DNA of 64,000 nucleotides, from positions 16,892,863 through 16,956,862 of the forward strand of contig JASKMD010000008.1 in the NCBI GenBank assembly GCA_030144725.1, given 5' to 3'. The stretch comes from Haematococcus lacustris. Taxonomy: Eukaryota; Chlorophyta; Chlorophyceae; Chlamydomonadales; Haematococcaceae. The notes under the pieces are model-generated. The model worked only from the letters and a program-made list of their open reading frames with translations, was not told where the DNA came from and made no database searches. Numbering within the stretch: the first letter of the stretch is position 1; every line of letters starts with the position of its first letter. Both the position numbers and the translations under genes were made by a program. Positions 19,701-30,990 of this stretch are shown here, in pieces.

Positions 19701-19796
19701 TTCAGCCCTTCGCTCCTCGCGTTGTTTGCCTGGAGGGGTGCTAGGACCTGCGCTGTCATGAACAGAAGCGATGTGAGCAGCGCGGAGCTCACTGGA
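16778..19796 (-). CDS. Coiled-coil protein 3' exons, array copy 3
   Basis: Exons 19796-19680, 18264-18165 and 17877-16778, same as copy 1 in predicted protein. Confidence 0.55.
18544..19179 (+). pseudogene. hAT transposase relic, copy 3
   Basis: Repeat of the relic at 11774-12409; main exon 18785-19179. Confidence 0.58.
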
Positions 19797-20162
19797 CTGC
19801 ACAATTACAACGGACCACACTGCGACTACGACGAACCTTGTTTTCGCGGGCTTTCAATCGGAAGCGGCTCTTGCTCCGCGGCACTGGGCCGCTTCTTCGG
19901 AGGCATTGCGCCACTAGGCTCATATCTACTAACACCTGCGGATACCTACTTATACCCAGGAGGCGATGTCACTCACTCTCGCACTTCCAAGGGGCACTTC
20001 CAAAGGGCACCTCCAAGGGGCACCTCCAAAGAGCACCTCCACAAGGCACTTAAGGGATCACCCTCCACAGCACCCATTCAGCTCCTTCTGGCAATCTCCA
20101 GTGTGACTTCTCACTCACTTGCTACACCCTGTTGACCATCACCGTCACATGTACATCTTGCA

Positions 20163-23100
20163 TCATGCACATAGGTCCCGGTCAGCTGAGTCAGCACCTA
20201 GATCGCCCTCTTCGTCTGCACTGCCAAAGTCAATGACATCCTCCTCCTCCTCCCCCTCTTGCCCCTGCTGCCAGGCTTGCATCCCTAGCCCCATGACATG
20301 TTGCGCCTGGGTCAGGTGCACTGCCCCTAGCTGCCTGCCGCCATCTCGCCAGGACGTGATCACGGCCACCTCCTCCTCCTCTAGCTCCCTGGCTGACCCC
20401 CCAGGCTGGGTGTGGGAGCGGTATGCAGCCCCTGCTGAGGCTGTGGGGGGGAAGACCCGCTGGCTTGCCGCTGTTGGGGGCACAGGGGGGCTGGCAGGGG
20501 GTACATGTGCTGCTCCAGCACTGAGGGCAGTATCAGCTGGGCCACCCACCCCCTGCTGTTGGGGGGCTGGGAGAGGCTGCCTGGCTGGGTTGCTGGCAGT
20601 GGGCATGGTGCCTGGGCTGCTGGCACCAGGGGCAGCAGGCTGGGGTAGTGGGAGCGGTTCTGTCTGTCTGTCAGGCAGTGGGGGAGGGGAAGGAGGGGAA
20701 GGAGGGGCAGGGGAAGGTAGGGCCTGGTCAGGCTGAGGGTCTTGTTGGGAGGGCTGTGGCAGGGTGCCCGCCTGGCCCTGCGCTTGCATCACCCCTTTCT
20801 GTGGGTCTGGCAGGTCGCTGGGGGTAGGTGAGGGCGTGAAGGGGGTGGGGCTGGGTGTGGGAGGCAGGGGGGAGTCTCTGGGTGGGGGGGTGGAGGAGGG
20901 GAGTGGTAGGGGGCCGGGGGGAGGGGGAGGGGGGGTGCGCTGCCGTGGAGGAGCTGCACGGGACAACCAGGACCAGGTGGTCCGGGCACTAGGACCCCCA
21001 GCCCCTGCTGGCCCCCCTGCTGCTGCTGCTGCTGCTGGTCCCTGACCGGCTTGTCCTGCCCCTCCCTCCTGTGGGGCCTGCAGGTGCTGGCCTTTGAGCT
21101 GTGCTAGCTGCGCCGCATGGTCAGCTTGCTGCAGGGCCAGCTGCTCCGCCATCTGCTCCTGCTGTGTGCTCAGCTGCTGCTGCAGCCCCTCCACCATGGC
21201 CTTGAGCCTGGCAATCTCCTCATTGCGGGTGATGAGCTCACTGAAGTGCATCTTGAACACCACTGCAGCGACGCAGGCAGGGGGGGTGGAGGGAGGTGGG
21301 CGGGCAGCTGGGCGGGCGGGTAGGCCAGGGCCAGGGGAAACCTCAGGCAATGGGACCAGCTGCCTTAACTTGGGGACTTGAGCAGGGGCAGGTCCATTGA
21401 ATAGGTTACTGGGGGAGCTGAAGCAGCTTGTGGATCAGGCTGGACTGGGTGCCAGGGCGGCTGCCAGGTGGTTGCCAGGTGGTTGCCAGGTGGTTGCCAG
21501 GTGGTTGCCAGGCGGTTGCCAGGTGGTGGCTATCAGGGTGTTTGCTCACCTGAGTTGTTGTCCAGCTCCTGCTGCAGCTGTGCCACCAGGGCCTGGCGGT
21601 CTTGTGCAGTGGCGTTGGCCGCACTTAGGGCACGGTCTTTGGCTTCCACCTAGTCACACAGCCACCACCACCACCACCAAGGCAGGAGCAGCTTTGGGGC
21701 TGTCCAGCTGTGCTACAGCCAGGCTGCAGCCAGGCTGGGCTTCATGGTAGGTGACTGGGCAGGGGGCTGGGTAGGGGGGTACAGGCCTTCAGTCAGCCAG
21801 CTGGGCAGGGCAGGGGGCTGGGCAGGGGGGGCCCACCCCGAAGACTGTCAGCCCATGCAGCTAAAACCAATAAATAGCTTTTGGTACTTTGGCGTACAAT
21901 GGCGCACTGAAGTCAAGAGGTCAAGCAGGTGACCTTGAGGGAGCTCCGTGAGTTAGCAAAGGTGAGATGCTTGCTCCCCCCTCCCCCTCCCCCTCCTCCC
22001 CACCCTCCCATGCACCTCCCCCTCCCCTGCCCCTTCCCCTCCCCCATCCCCCACATCCACCACCTCCCAGTCCTAGCCATCAACACATCTCTCCCGGCCA
22101 ATATAGCCCAGCTCAGCCCAGCCCAGCCCTGCTCCCCCAAGCCTGGTTGTTGTGCATGTTCACATGTAGGCTTCGTTATCATATCAGACGGTTGGAAGAA
22201 CAAGTTTGCAGACAGGGTGTCGCCACTCATAAACTTCCTGGTCATGAAACCTGATGGCGGCATGTTCTTCTTACTAGTGGTTCCTAAAGTTCTTCAGCCT
22301 AGCAGCCTAACGGCTGACGGCTTAAGCGGTGTAAGCCACATCATCATAAAGTTCTTCAGCCAGGCTGCGGTATGCTGGCTGTCCATGCATGTCACTACTG
22401 CAGCAGCGGTGCTGAACTGGTCATGCCGGGGCAACACCTACAATGCTAAAACGTCACAGCTTAATGTGGCCACAGTGGAGAAAATGGTGTACATCAAGGC
22501 CAACATCCCCTCATCTAAGCCAAGTGAGCCATCCCAACTGCTGGCGGCAGGCACCGCAATGTGAGGGCTGCAAGGCCCGTTACCACACACGGCCAGCCTG
22601 CTGCTCACACCAACACAACCTAGTCTAACGTTCGATGGCTTGGGACGATCCCTAGCCATGAACTGTTCACAGCCAGGATAAAGGTCGGAAACCACTCGAA
22701 CGTGAGGCTACAACGGTCAATGGTGTTTTGAGGTCTCTCAGAAAAGTGTTCGGTTGTCTCCATCCATTCGAGAGCTCAGCCAACCCTTTGAACTCCGCCA
22801 CCGGTATTGATCTTACACTTGCATGCGGAGATCCAGGATCAGCATTACAGCACGGTCACGCTACAACAGCGTGACTTAGGTTTTCTATGGAAGCACAGAC
22901 CTTTACACGATGGGACCATGCGATGGGACCAGCTGCCTTAACTTGAGGACTTGAGCAGGGGCGGGTCCATTGAAGGGGTTATTGGGGGAGCTGGAGCAGC
23001 TGGTGGATCAGGCTGGACTGGGTGCCAGGGCGGTATGCAAGGCGGTATGCGCCCCCGTGCGTACCTGTCGTCGCTGGGTTTTCCATTCAGCCCTTCGCTC

Positions 23101-23181
23101 CTCGCGTTGTTTGCCTGGAGGGGTGCTAGGACCTGCGCTGTCATGAACAGAAGCGATGTGAGCAGCGCGGAGCTCACTGGA
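20163..23181 (-). CDS. Coiled-coil protein 3' exons, array copy 4
   Basis: Exons 23181-23065, 21649-21550 and 21262-20163, same as copy 1 in predicted protein. Confidence 0.55.
21929..22564 (+). pseudogene. hAT transposase relic, copy 4
   Basis: Repeat of the relic at 11774-12409; main exon 22170-22564. Confidence 0.58.
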
Positions 23182-23547
23182 CTGCACAATTACAACGGAC
23201 CACACTGCGACTACGACGAACCTTGTTTTCGCGGGCTTTCAATCGGAAGCGGCTCTTGCTCCGCGGCACTGGGCCGCTTCTTCGGAGGCATTGCGCCACT
23301 AGGCTCATATCTACTAACACCTGCGGATACCTACTTATACCCAGGAGGCGATGTCACTCACTCTCGCACTTCCAAGGGGCACTTCCAAAGGGCACCTCCA
23401 AGGGGCACCTCCAAAGAGCACCTCCACAAGGCACTTAAGGGATCACCCTCCACAGCACCCATTCAGCTCCTTCTGGCAATCTCCAGTGTGACTTCTCACT
23501 CACTTGCTACACCCTGTTGACCATCACCGTCACATGTACATCTTGCA

Positions 23548-26500
23548 TCATGCACATAGGTCCCGGTCAGCTGAGTCAGCACCTAGATCGCCCTCTTCGT
23601 CTGCACTGCCAAAGTCAATGACATCCTCCTCCTCCTCCCCCTCTTGCCCCTGCTGCCAGGCTTGCATCCCTAGCCCCATGACATGTTGCGCCTGGGTCAG
23701 GTGCACTGCCCCTAGCTGCCTGCCGCCATCTCGCCAGGACGTGATCACGGCCACCTCCTCCTCCTCTAGCTCCCTGGCTGACCCCCCAGGCTGGGTGTGG
23801 GAGCGGTATGCAGCCCCTGCTGAGGCTGTGGGGGGGAAGACCCGCTGGCTTGCCGCTGTTGGGGGCACAGGGGGGCTGGCAGGGGGTACATGTGCTGCTC
23901 CAGCACTGAGGGCAGTATCAGCTGGGCCACCCACCCCCTGCTGTTGGGGGGCTGGGAGAGGCTGCCTGGCTGGGTTGCTGGCAGTGGGCATGGTGCCTGG
24001 GCTGCTGGCACCAGGGGCAGCAGGCTGGGGTAGTGGGAGCGGTTCTGTCTGTCTGTCAGGCAGTGGGGGAGGGGAAGGAGGGGAAGGAGGGGCAGGGGAA
24101 GGTAGGGCCTGGTCAGGCTGAGGGTCTTGTTGGGAGGGCTGTGGCAGGGTGCCCGCCTGGCCCTGCGCTTGCATCACCCCTTTCTGTGGGTCTGGCAGGT
24201 CGCTGGGGGTAGGTGAGGGCGTGAAGGGGGTGGGGCTGGGTGTGGGAGGCAGGGGGGAGTCTCTGGGTGGGGGGGTGGAGGAGGGGAGTGGTAGGGGGCC
24301 GGGGGGAGGGGGAGGGGGGGTGCGCTGCCGTGGAGGAGCTGCACGGGACAACCAGGACCAGGTGGTCCGGGCACTAGGACCCCCAGCCCCTGCTGGCCCC
24401 CCTGCTGCTGCTGCTGCTGCTGGTCCCTGACCGGCTTGTCCTGCCCCTCCCTCCTGTGGGGCCTGCAGGTGCTGGCCTTTGAGCTGTGCTAGCTGCGCCG
24501 CATGGTCAGCTTGCTGCAGGGCCAGCTGCTCCGCCATCTGCTCCTGCTGTGTGCTCAGCTGCTGCTGCAGCCCCTCCACCATGGCCTTGAGCCTGGCAAT
24601 CTCCTCATTGCGGGTGATGAGCTCACTGAAGTGCATCTTGAACACCACTGCAGCGACGCAGGCAGGGGGGGTGGAGGGAGGTGGGCGGGCAGCTGGGCGG
24701 GCGGGTAGGCCAGGGCCAGGGGAAACCTCAGGCAATGGGACCAGCTGCCTTAACTTGGGGACTTGAGCAGGGGCAGGTCCATTGAATAGGTTACTGGGGG
24801 AGCTGAAGCAGCTTGTGGATCAGGCTGGACTGGGTGCCAGGGCGGCTGCCAGGTGGTTGCCAGGTGGTTGCCAGGTGGTTGCCAGGTGGTTGCCAGGCGG
24901 TTGCCAGGTGGTGGCTATCAGGGTGTTTGCTCACCTGAGTTGTTGTCCAGCTCCTGCTGCAGCTGTGCCACCAGGGCCTGGCGGTCTTGTGCAGTGGCGT
25001 TGGCCGCACTTAGGGCACGGTCTTTGGCTTCCACCTAGTCACACAGCCACCACCACCACCACCAAGGCAGGAGCAGCTTTGGGGCTGTCCAGCTGTGCTA
25101 CAGCCAGGCTGCAGCCAGGCTGGGCTTCATGGTAGGTGACTGGGCAGGGGGCTGGGTAGGGGGGTACAGGCCTTCAGTCAGCCAGCTGGGCAGGGCAGGG
25201 GGCTGGGCAGGGGGGGCCCACCCCGAAGACTGTCAGCCCATGCAGCTAAAACCAATAAATAGCTTTTGGTACTTTGGCGTACAATGGCGCACTGAAGTCA
25301 AGAGGTCAAGCAGGTGACCTTGAGGGAGCTCCGTGAGTTAGCAAAGGTGAGATGCTTGCTCCCCCCTCCCCCTCCCCCTCCTCCCCACCCTCCCATGCAC
25401 CTCCCCCTCCCCTGCCCCTTCCCCTCCCCCATCCCCCACATCCACCACCTCCCAGTCCTAGCCATCAACACATCTCTCCCGGCCAATATAGCCCAGCTCA
25501 GCCCAGCCCAGCCCTGCTCCCCCAAGCCTGGTTGTTGTGCATGTTCACATGTAGGCTTCGTTATCATATCAGACGGTTGGAAGAACAAGTTTGCAGACAG
25601 GGTGTCGCCACTCATAAACTTCCTGGTCATGAAACCTGATGGCGGCATGTTCTTCTTACTAGTGGTTCCTAAAGTTCTTCAGCCTAGCAGCCTAACGGCT
25701 GACGGCTTAAGCGGTGTAAGCCACATCATCATAAAGTTCTTCAGCCAGGCTGCGGTATGCTGGCTGTCCATGCATGTCACTACTGCAGCAGCGGTGCTGA
25801 ACTGGTCATGCCGGGGCAACACCTACAATGCTAAAACGTCACAGCTTAATGTGGCCACAGTGGAGAAAATGGTGTACATCAAGGCCAACATCCCCTCATC
25901 TAAGCCAAGTGAGCCATCCCAACTGCTGGCGGCAGGCACCGCAATGTGAGGGCTGCAAGGCCCGTTACCACACACGGCCAGCCTGCTGCTCACACCAACA
26001 CAACCTAGTCTAACGTTCGATGGCTTGGGACGATCCCTAGCCATGAACTGTTCACAGCCAGGATAAAGGTCGGAAACCACTCGAACGTGAGGCTACAACG
26101 GTCAATGGTGTTTTGAGGTCTCTCAGAAAAGTGTTCGGTTGTCTCCATCCATTCGAGAGCTCAGCCAACCCTTTGAACTCCGCCACCGGTATTGATCTTA
26201 CACTTGCATGCGGAGATCCAGGATCAGCATTACAGCACGGTCACGCTACAACAGCGTGACTTAGGTTTTCTATGGAAGCACAGACCTTTACACGATGGGA
26301 CCATGCGATGGGACCAGCTGCCTTAACTTGAGGACTTGAGCAGGGGCGGGTCCATTGAAGGGGTTATTGGGGGAGCTGGAGCAGCTGGTGGATCAGGCTG
26401 GACTGGGTGCCAGGGCGGTATGCAAGGCGGTATGCGCCCCCGTGCGTACCTGTCGTCGCTGGGTTTTCCATTCAGCCCTTCGCTCCTCGCGTTGTTTGCC

Positions 26501-26566
26501 TGGAGGGGTGCTAGGACCTGCGCTGTCATGAACAGAAGCGATGTGAGCAGCGCGGAGCTCACTGGA
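23548..26566 (-). CDS. Coiled-coil protein 3' exons, array copy 5
   Basis: Exons 26566-26450, 25034-24935 and 24647-23548, same as copy 1 in predicted protein. Confidence 0.55.
25314..25949 (+). pseudogene. hAT transposase relic, copy 5
   Basis: Repeat of the relic at 11774-12409; main exon 25555-25949. The sixth array copy stops before this segment. Confidence 0.58.
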
Positions 26567-26932
26567 CTGCACAATTACAACGGACCACACTGCGACTACG
26601 ACGAACCTTGTTTTCGCGGGCTTTCAATCGGAAGCGGCTCTTGCTCCGCGGCACTGGGCCGCTTCTTCGGAGGCATTGCGCCACTAGGCTCATATCTACT
26701 AACACCTGCGGATACCTACTTATACCCAGGAGGCGATGTCACTCACTCTCGCACTTCCAAGGGGCACTTCCAAAGGGCACCTCCAAGGGGCACCTCCAAA
26801 GAGCACCTCCACAAGGCACTTAAGGGATCACCCTCCACAGCACCCATTCAGCTCCTTCTGGCAATCTCCAGTGTGACTTCTCACTCGCTTGCTACACCCT
26901 GTTGACCATCACCGTCACATGTACATCTTGCA

Positions 26933-28419
26933 TCATGCACATAGGTCCCGGTCAGCTGAGTCAGCACCTAGATCGCCCTCTTCGTCTGCACTGCCAAAGT
27001 CAATGACATCCTCCTCCTCCTCCCCCTCTTGCCCCTGCTGCCAGGCTTGCATCCCTAGCCCCATGACATGTTGCGCCTGGGTCAGGTGCACTGCCCCTAG
27101 CTGCCTGCCGCCATCTCGCCAGGACGTGATCACGGCCACCTCCTCCTCCTCTAGCTCCCTGGCTGACCCCCCAGGCTGGGTGTGGGAGCGGTATGCAGCC
27201 CCTGCTGAGGCTGTGGGGGGGAAGACCCGCTGGCTTGCCGCTGTTGGGGGCACAGGGGGGCTGGCAGGGGGTACATGTGCTGCTCCAGCACTGAGGGCAG
27301 TATCAGCTGGGCCACCCACCCCCTGCTGTTGGGGGGCTGGGAGAGGCTGCCTGGCTGGGTTGCTGGCAGTGGGCATGGTGCCTGGGCTGCTGGCACCAGG
27401 GGCAGCAGGCTGGGGTAGTGGGAGCGGTTCTGTCTGTCTGTCAGGCAGTGGGGGAGGGGAAGGAGGGGAAGGAGGGGCAGGGGAAGGTAGGGCCTGGTCA
27501 GGCTGAGGGTCTTGTTGGGAGGGCTGTGGCAGGGTGCCCGCCTGGCCCTGCGCTTGCATCACCCCTTTCTGTGGGTCTGGCAGGTCGCTGGGGGTAGGTG
27601 AGGGCGTGAAGGGGGTGGGGCTGGGTGTGGGAGGCAGGGGGGAGTCTCTGGGTGGGGGGGTGGAGGAGGGGAGTGGTAGGGGGCCGGGGGGAGGGGGAGG
27701 GGGGGTGCGCTGCCGTGGAGGAGCTGCACGGGACAACCAGGACCAGGTGGTCCGGGCACTAGGACCCCCAGCCCCTGCTGGCCCCCCTGCTGCTGCTGCT
27801 GCTGCTGGTCCCTGACCGGCTTGTCCTGCCCCTCCCTCCTGTGGGGCCTGCAGGTGCTGGCCTTTGAGCTGTGCTAGCTGCGCCGCATGGTCAGCTTGCT
27901 GCAGGGCCAGCTGCTCCGCCATCTGCTCCTGCTGTGTGCTCAGCTGCTGCTGCAGCCCCTCCACCATGGCCTTGAGCCTGGCAATCTCCTCATTGCGGGT
28001 GATGAGCTCACTGAAGTGCATCTTGAACACCACTGCAGCGACGCAGGCAGGGGGGGTGGAGGGAGGTGGGCGGGCAGCTGGGCGGGCGGGTAGGCCAGGG
28101 CCAGGGGAAACCTCAGGCAATGGGACCAGCTGCCTTAACTTGGGGACTTGAGCAGGGGCAGGTCCATTGAATAGGTTACTGGGGGAGCTGAAGCAGCTTG
28201 TGGATCAGGCTGGACTGGGTGCCAGGGCGGCTGCCAGGTGGTTGCCAGGTGGTTGCCAGGTGGTTGCCAGGTGGTTGCCAGGCGGTTGCCAGGTGGTGGC
28301 TATCAGGGTGTTTGCTCACCTGAGTTGTTGTCCAGCTCCTGCTGCAGCTGTGCCACCAGGGCCTGGCGGTCTTGTGCAGTGGCGTTGGCCGCACTTAGGG
28401 CACGGTCTTTGGCTTCCAC
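26933..28419 (-). pseudogene. Coiled-coil protein 3' exons, truncated array copy 6
   Basis: Only exon b (28419-28320) and exon c (28032-26933) are present. The unit is cut at about 28450, so exon a and the hAT relic are missing. The sequence to the right belongs to a different gene that ends at 28742, so this copy has no visible upstream exons and is probably non-functional. Confidence 0.55.
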
Positions 28420-28433
28420 CTAGTCACACAGCC

Positions 28434-28560
28434 ACCACCACCACCACCATCACCACCATCACCACCACCACCATCACCACCATCACCACCATTATCACTA
28501 CAGCTACAAACACCATCATCACCACTACCACCACCACAACTACCAGCATGACCACCTCAG
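28434..28560. repeat. (CAC/CAT)n triplet repeat at the array breakpoint
   Basis: Imperfect ACC/ATC triplets run from the end of array copy 6 to about 28560. Complete units have only a short CCA run at the corresponding place. The array therefore ends inside a microsatellite, a plausible recombination or assembly breakpoint. Confidence 0.85.
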
Positions 28561-28563
28561 CTA

Positions 28564-28568
28564 TTACA
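28564..28568 (-). terminator. TGTAA polyadenylation-like signal
   Basis: On the minus strand, TGTAA lies 174 bases downstream of the stop codon at 28742. TGTAA is the usual chlorophyte polyadenylation signal, so it fits as the 3' end signal of the five-exon gene. Confidence 0.45.
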
Positions 28569-28741
28569 AACACCATCGTTGCTGTGCCATCCAGGACAGT
28601 GTGACATGGCAGCTGCTGAAGCGTGACATTGCACTGCGCTGTTGCCTTTTGAGGATCGGGCAGCAGGCTTCCACCAATGAGCTCTCCCTCCCTCCATGTG
28701 CCAAACTAAGTCGAGCCACCCCTGCAGCCCTGCTCCTGGCA

Positions 28742-30450
28742 TCAGGCACCAGCCGCCACTAGCTGACCAAAGATGCTAATGAGCTGGGTGTGCAGTGACG
28801 GGTCTGTGCGGAGCACCATAGGGGGGTGCTGGTGCCTGAGCATCAGGCAGAGCTGTGGAGTTCAGGCTGGGTCTGGGCTGACCCGGTCTAGGCTTGTCAG
28901 GAAGGGCTGCTGCTGAGCTGCCTAAGCCCGCAGTATGCCTGGTGTGCAGTGTTGCTGCTGCTGGGCTGGAGGGGTCATGAGGCTGAGCCTGGGCTGCAGC
29001 CACGGCCTGCCTCCTTGCTCCTCATCCTAGCCTTCACCTCGCCTCACCTCACCTCAGCTTGCAGTGCCAATGCCTCATGCTCCATGTCACGCATGCGCCG
29101 TTGCTGCGCCTGCATGGGGAAGTGTGGCTGGGCTGTGGCGAGGACGCATCGCTAGTGTGAGAGCAGAGGGGCAGCTGCTCACGCCTGGACCTCAGGTCAG
29201 ATGGCAGAGCCTCACAGCCTACCTTGGCATTGCCAATGTGACTGCGGGGTGTCAGCTGCCTTGCTGCTCACGCCTGGCAGTAGTGATGGCAGAGCTGCAG
29301 TCTGTGACACAAGGGGGCCTGCCCCACTCCCCTCCCTCCTTGCTGCTGCCTCCCTGCATTCCAGCCCCTCGGTTGCCTGGGCCCCCCGCCCCCCCAGCCA
29401 GCAGTACAGCCCGGCCACATGTGCCGAGGCTGCATCCCTCACCTCCCTTCTCCTCCCTCACTAGGGGAGGTTGTTAGGGAGGGGGAAGTGCTAGTGCCGA
29501 CCCTACCAAGAAAGGCTGGATCAGAGTGACCCCCCTGTGCTGCCTGACATGGCCTGGACATGGAACTGAGCCTGTGGTGCATGACATGGCTGCAGCAGAA
29601 TGACCTTGCCCGTGCTGCCTGACATGCTTCACCCTGATGCTGCATGCTGCTACAAGAGCCCAGGCCCCTGGTGATGCCAGTGATGCTGCTGCTTGCCATC
29701 ACCACCATCGCCGCATGGCTTTTGCCAAAGATGGCGCTGCTGCAGGTCATCAGCACGAGTGCAGGCAGCGCCTAGGCAAGCCAGCTACAGCATGTGTTCA
29801 GAGCCAGCTGCTGATGGTGATGTGTGATTAGGGTGACACAAGGCCCCTTGACATGAGGGGGGAGGCAGGCCCTGTTGATGAACGCTGCAGCCTGTACCTG
29901 GATCTTATTGTACAGCGAAGCCAAGCTGACTGCCCCCATAAACGCCTCTTCATCTGCATGCATGCATGCATGCATGCGCTTGCATCCTAGTGTGAGACGT
30001 CACAGGGGAAGGCTGGCTATCACGGTGGCCTGGGTGACCATGACAACGACTAGCTCAGCCGCATATGCATCCCTATGCGTTACTTTTTATCCATGGTTTG
30101 AAACAGATAGCCCCTGATGCAGCCCGGCTAGCCCATGGCTTGCACAGAGCTGCGCTGTACACCAACCTAGGAACACTGCATCGCTCACGAGGTCCTTAAT
30201 TGCCTGCATGGAGTTAGCAAGGAGGCCAACAGCGCAAGCTTGGCCATAAACTTTGGACATGAACTCTAGACACTGAGCCTGGGCTACAGTGGCATGAGCC
30301 TGAGCTGCAAGCAGCGACCTGCACAGCCAGCTTTGAATCCTCCAAGTTGCCAGCTGCTGCCTCCCAATCCAAAGGCGGGGGCGTCAGCGTTAGCGAGCTA
30401 GGTTTCTCAAGGGATGGCAGCGGTCTCATCCGCAGCTGAGGACCGAGCAT
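28742..30450 (-). CDS. Small conserved-looking protein of unknown function, five exons
   Basis: A phase-consistent minus-strand model: 30450-30319, 30278-30167, 29953-29898, 29109-29053 and 28852-28742 (TGA at 28744-28742), giving 155 residues. The start is ATG 30450; an in-frame upstream start at 30528 is possible. Exon 2 reads AQCLEFMSKVYGQACAVGLL. It ends one base into a codon that exon 3 completes as Asp, followed by EEAFMGAVSLASLYNKIQ. Exon 4 is a short amphipathic helix, AQQRRMRDMEHEALALQAE. The last exon reads LCLMLRHQHPPMVL and ends in SIFGQLVAAGA. Donors are GTCGCT, GTTGGT, GTACAG and GTGAGG. A small extra exon in the 788-bp intron 29110-29897 cannot be excluded. I do not recognise the family. 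Confidence 0.5.
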
Positions 30451-30633
30451 TGCTGTCTTGCTAAGCTCAGTGCGCTGATGCGCGGGGGGGCCGCGAGGAG
30501 GTTGCGAGCCGCGAGCACGTGGGAGCACGTTCGAGCACGTAGAGCTGAGATTGGCACACCGGGTTTTGTGGAAATGTGTGTGACAAACACGAAAATCCGT
30601 AGTATATGGAGCTGCCTCGCGTTGCTATTGTTT
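30451..30633. promoter_or_regulatory. Possible divergent promoter region
   Basis: This lies between the minus-strand start at 30450 and a plus-strand ATG at 30634. It is AT-richer than its surroundings and contains a direct repeat of GAGCACGT (three copies, about 30511-30540). Assigning it as a promoter is inference from position only. Confidence 0.25.
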
Positions 30634-30795
30634 ATGGCGAGGAAGAAGAGACGAACCGGTGTGGGTGGGCCTAGAGCAGTGCCGGAGGACCCCGACATAA
30701 CTGACCGCGACGAGGCAGCACAGCCTTACCGAAGAACTTACCGAGGCAGAGCGCAGAAGGAAGGCTTCGGGAGAGTCCAGCGCTGCCCGCGTTAG
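30634..30795 (+). CDS. Short basic hypothetical ORF
   Basis: Reads MARKKRRTGVGGPRAVPEDP and continues to TAG at 30793-30795 (53 residues). A second frame over 30738-30853 reads ELTEAERRRKASGESSAARV and could be a continuation after a frameshift or small intron, ending at CAG|GTGCCA. No family is recognised. Confidence 0.2.
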   Translation: MARKKRRTGVGGPRAVPEDPDITDRDEAAQPYRRTYRGRAQKEGFGRVQRCPR

Positions 30796-30990
30796 GAACA
30801 ATACGTTCCACGCCAGAAAGAGCAAGTTAGCCCACCTCACCGGCCACCAGCAGGTGCCAGGCTCGGCACATCTTTATCAACACCCGGGGCCTGAAAACAG
30901 CCAGGTGAGTGCTCCTTGCAGTCAGGTACCAGCCTATGCCAGCTGCCTGCACAAGCTGATATATGTAGCATATACGTAGGGTACGCCCAT

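Larger units (their letters stand above)
9878..28450. repeat. Tandem array of a 3385-bp unit, 5 full plus 1 partial copies
   Basis: Taking the gap edge as origin, units start at 9878, 13263, 16648, 20033, 23418 and 26803, a constant 3385-bp spacing. Copies look identical by eye. The one difference I noticed is A to G at 26887 in the last copy. The sixth copy ends near 28450 inside a CCA triplet repeat that continues as different (CAY)n sequence. Each full unit contains three minus-strand exons of a coiled-coil gene, a plus-strand hAT relic, an 11-bp minisatellite (about six TTGCCAGGTGG copies near 11309-11372), a direct repeat of about 110 bp (11199-11310 and 12776-12890), and a small GGGCACCTCCAA array near 13225. 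Confidence 0.97.
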
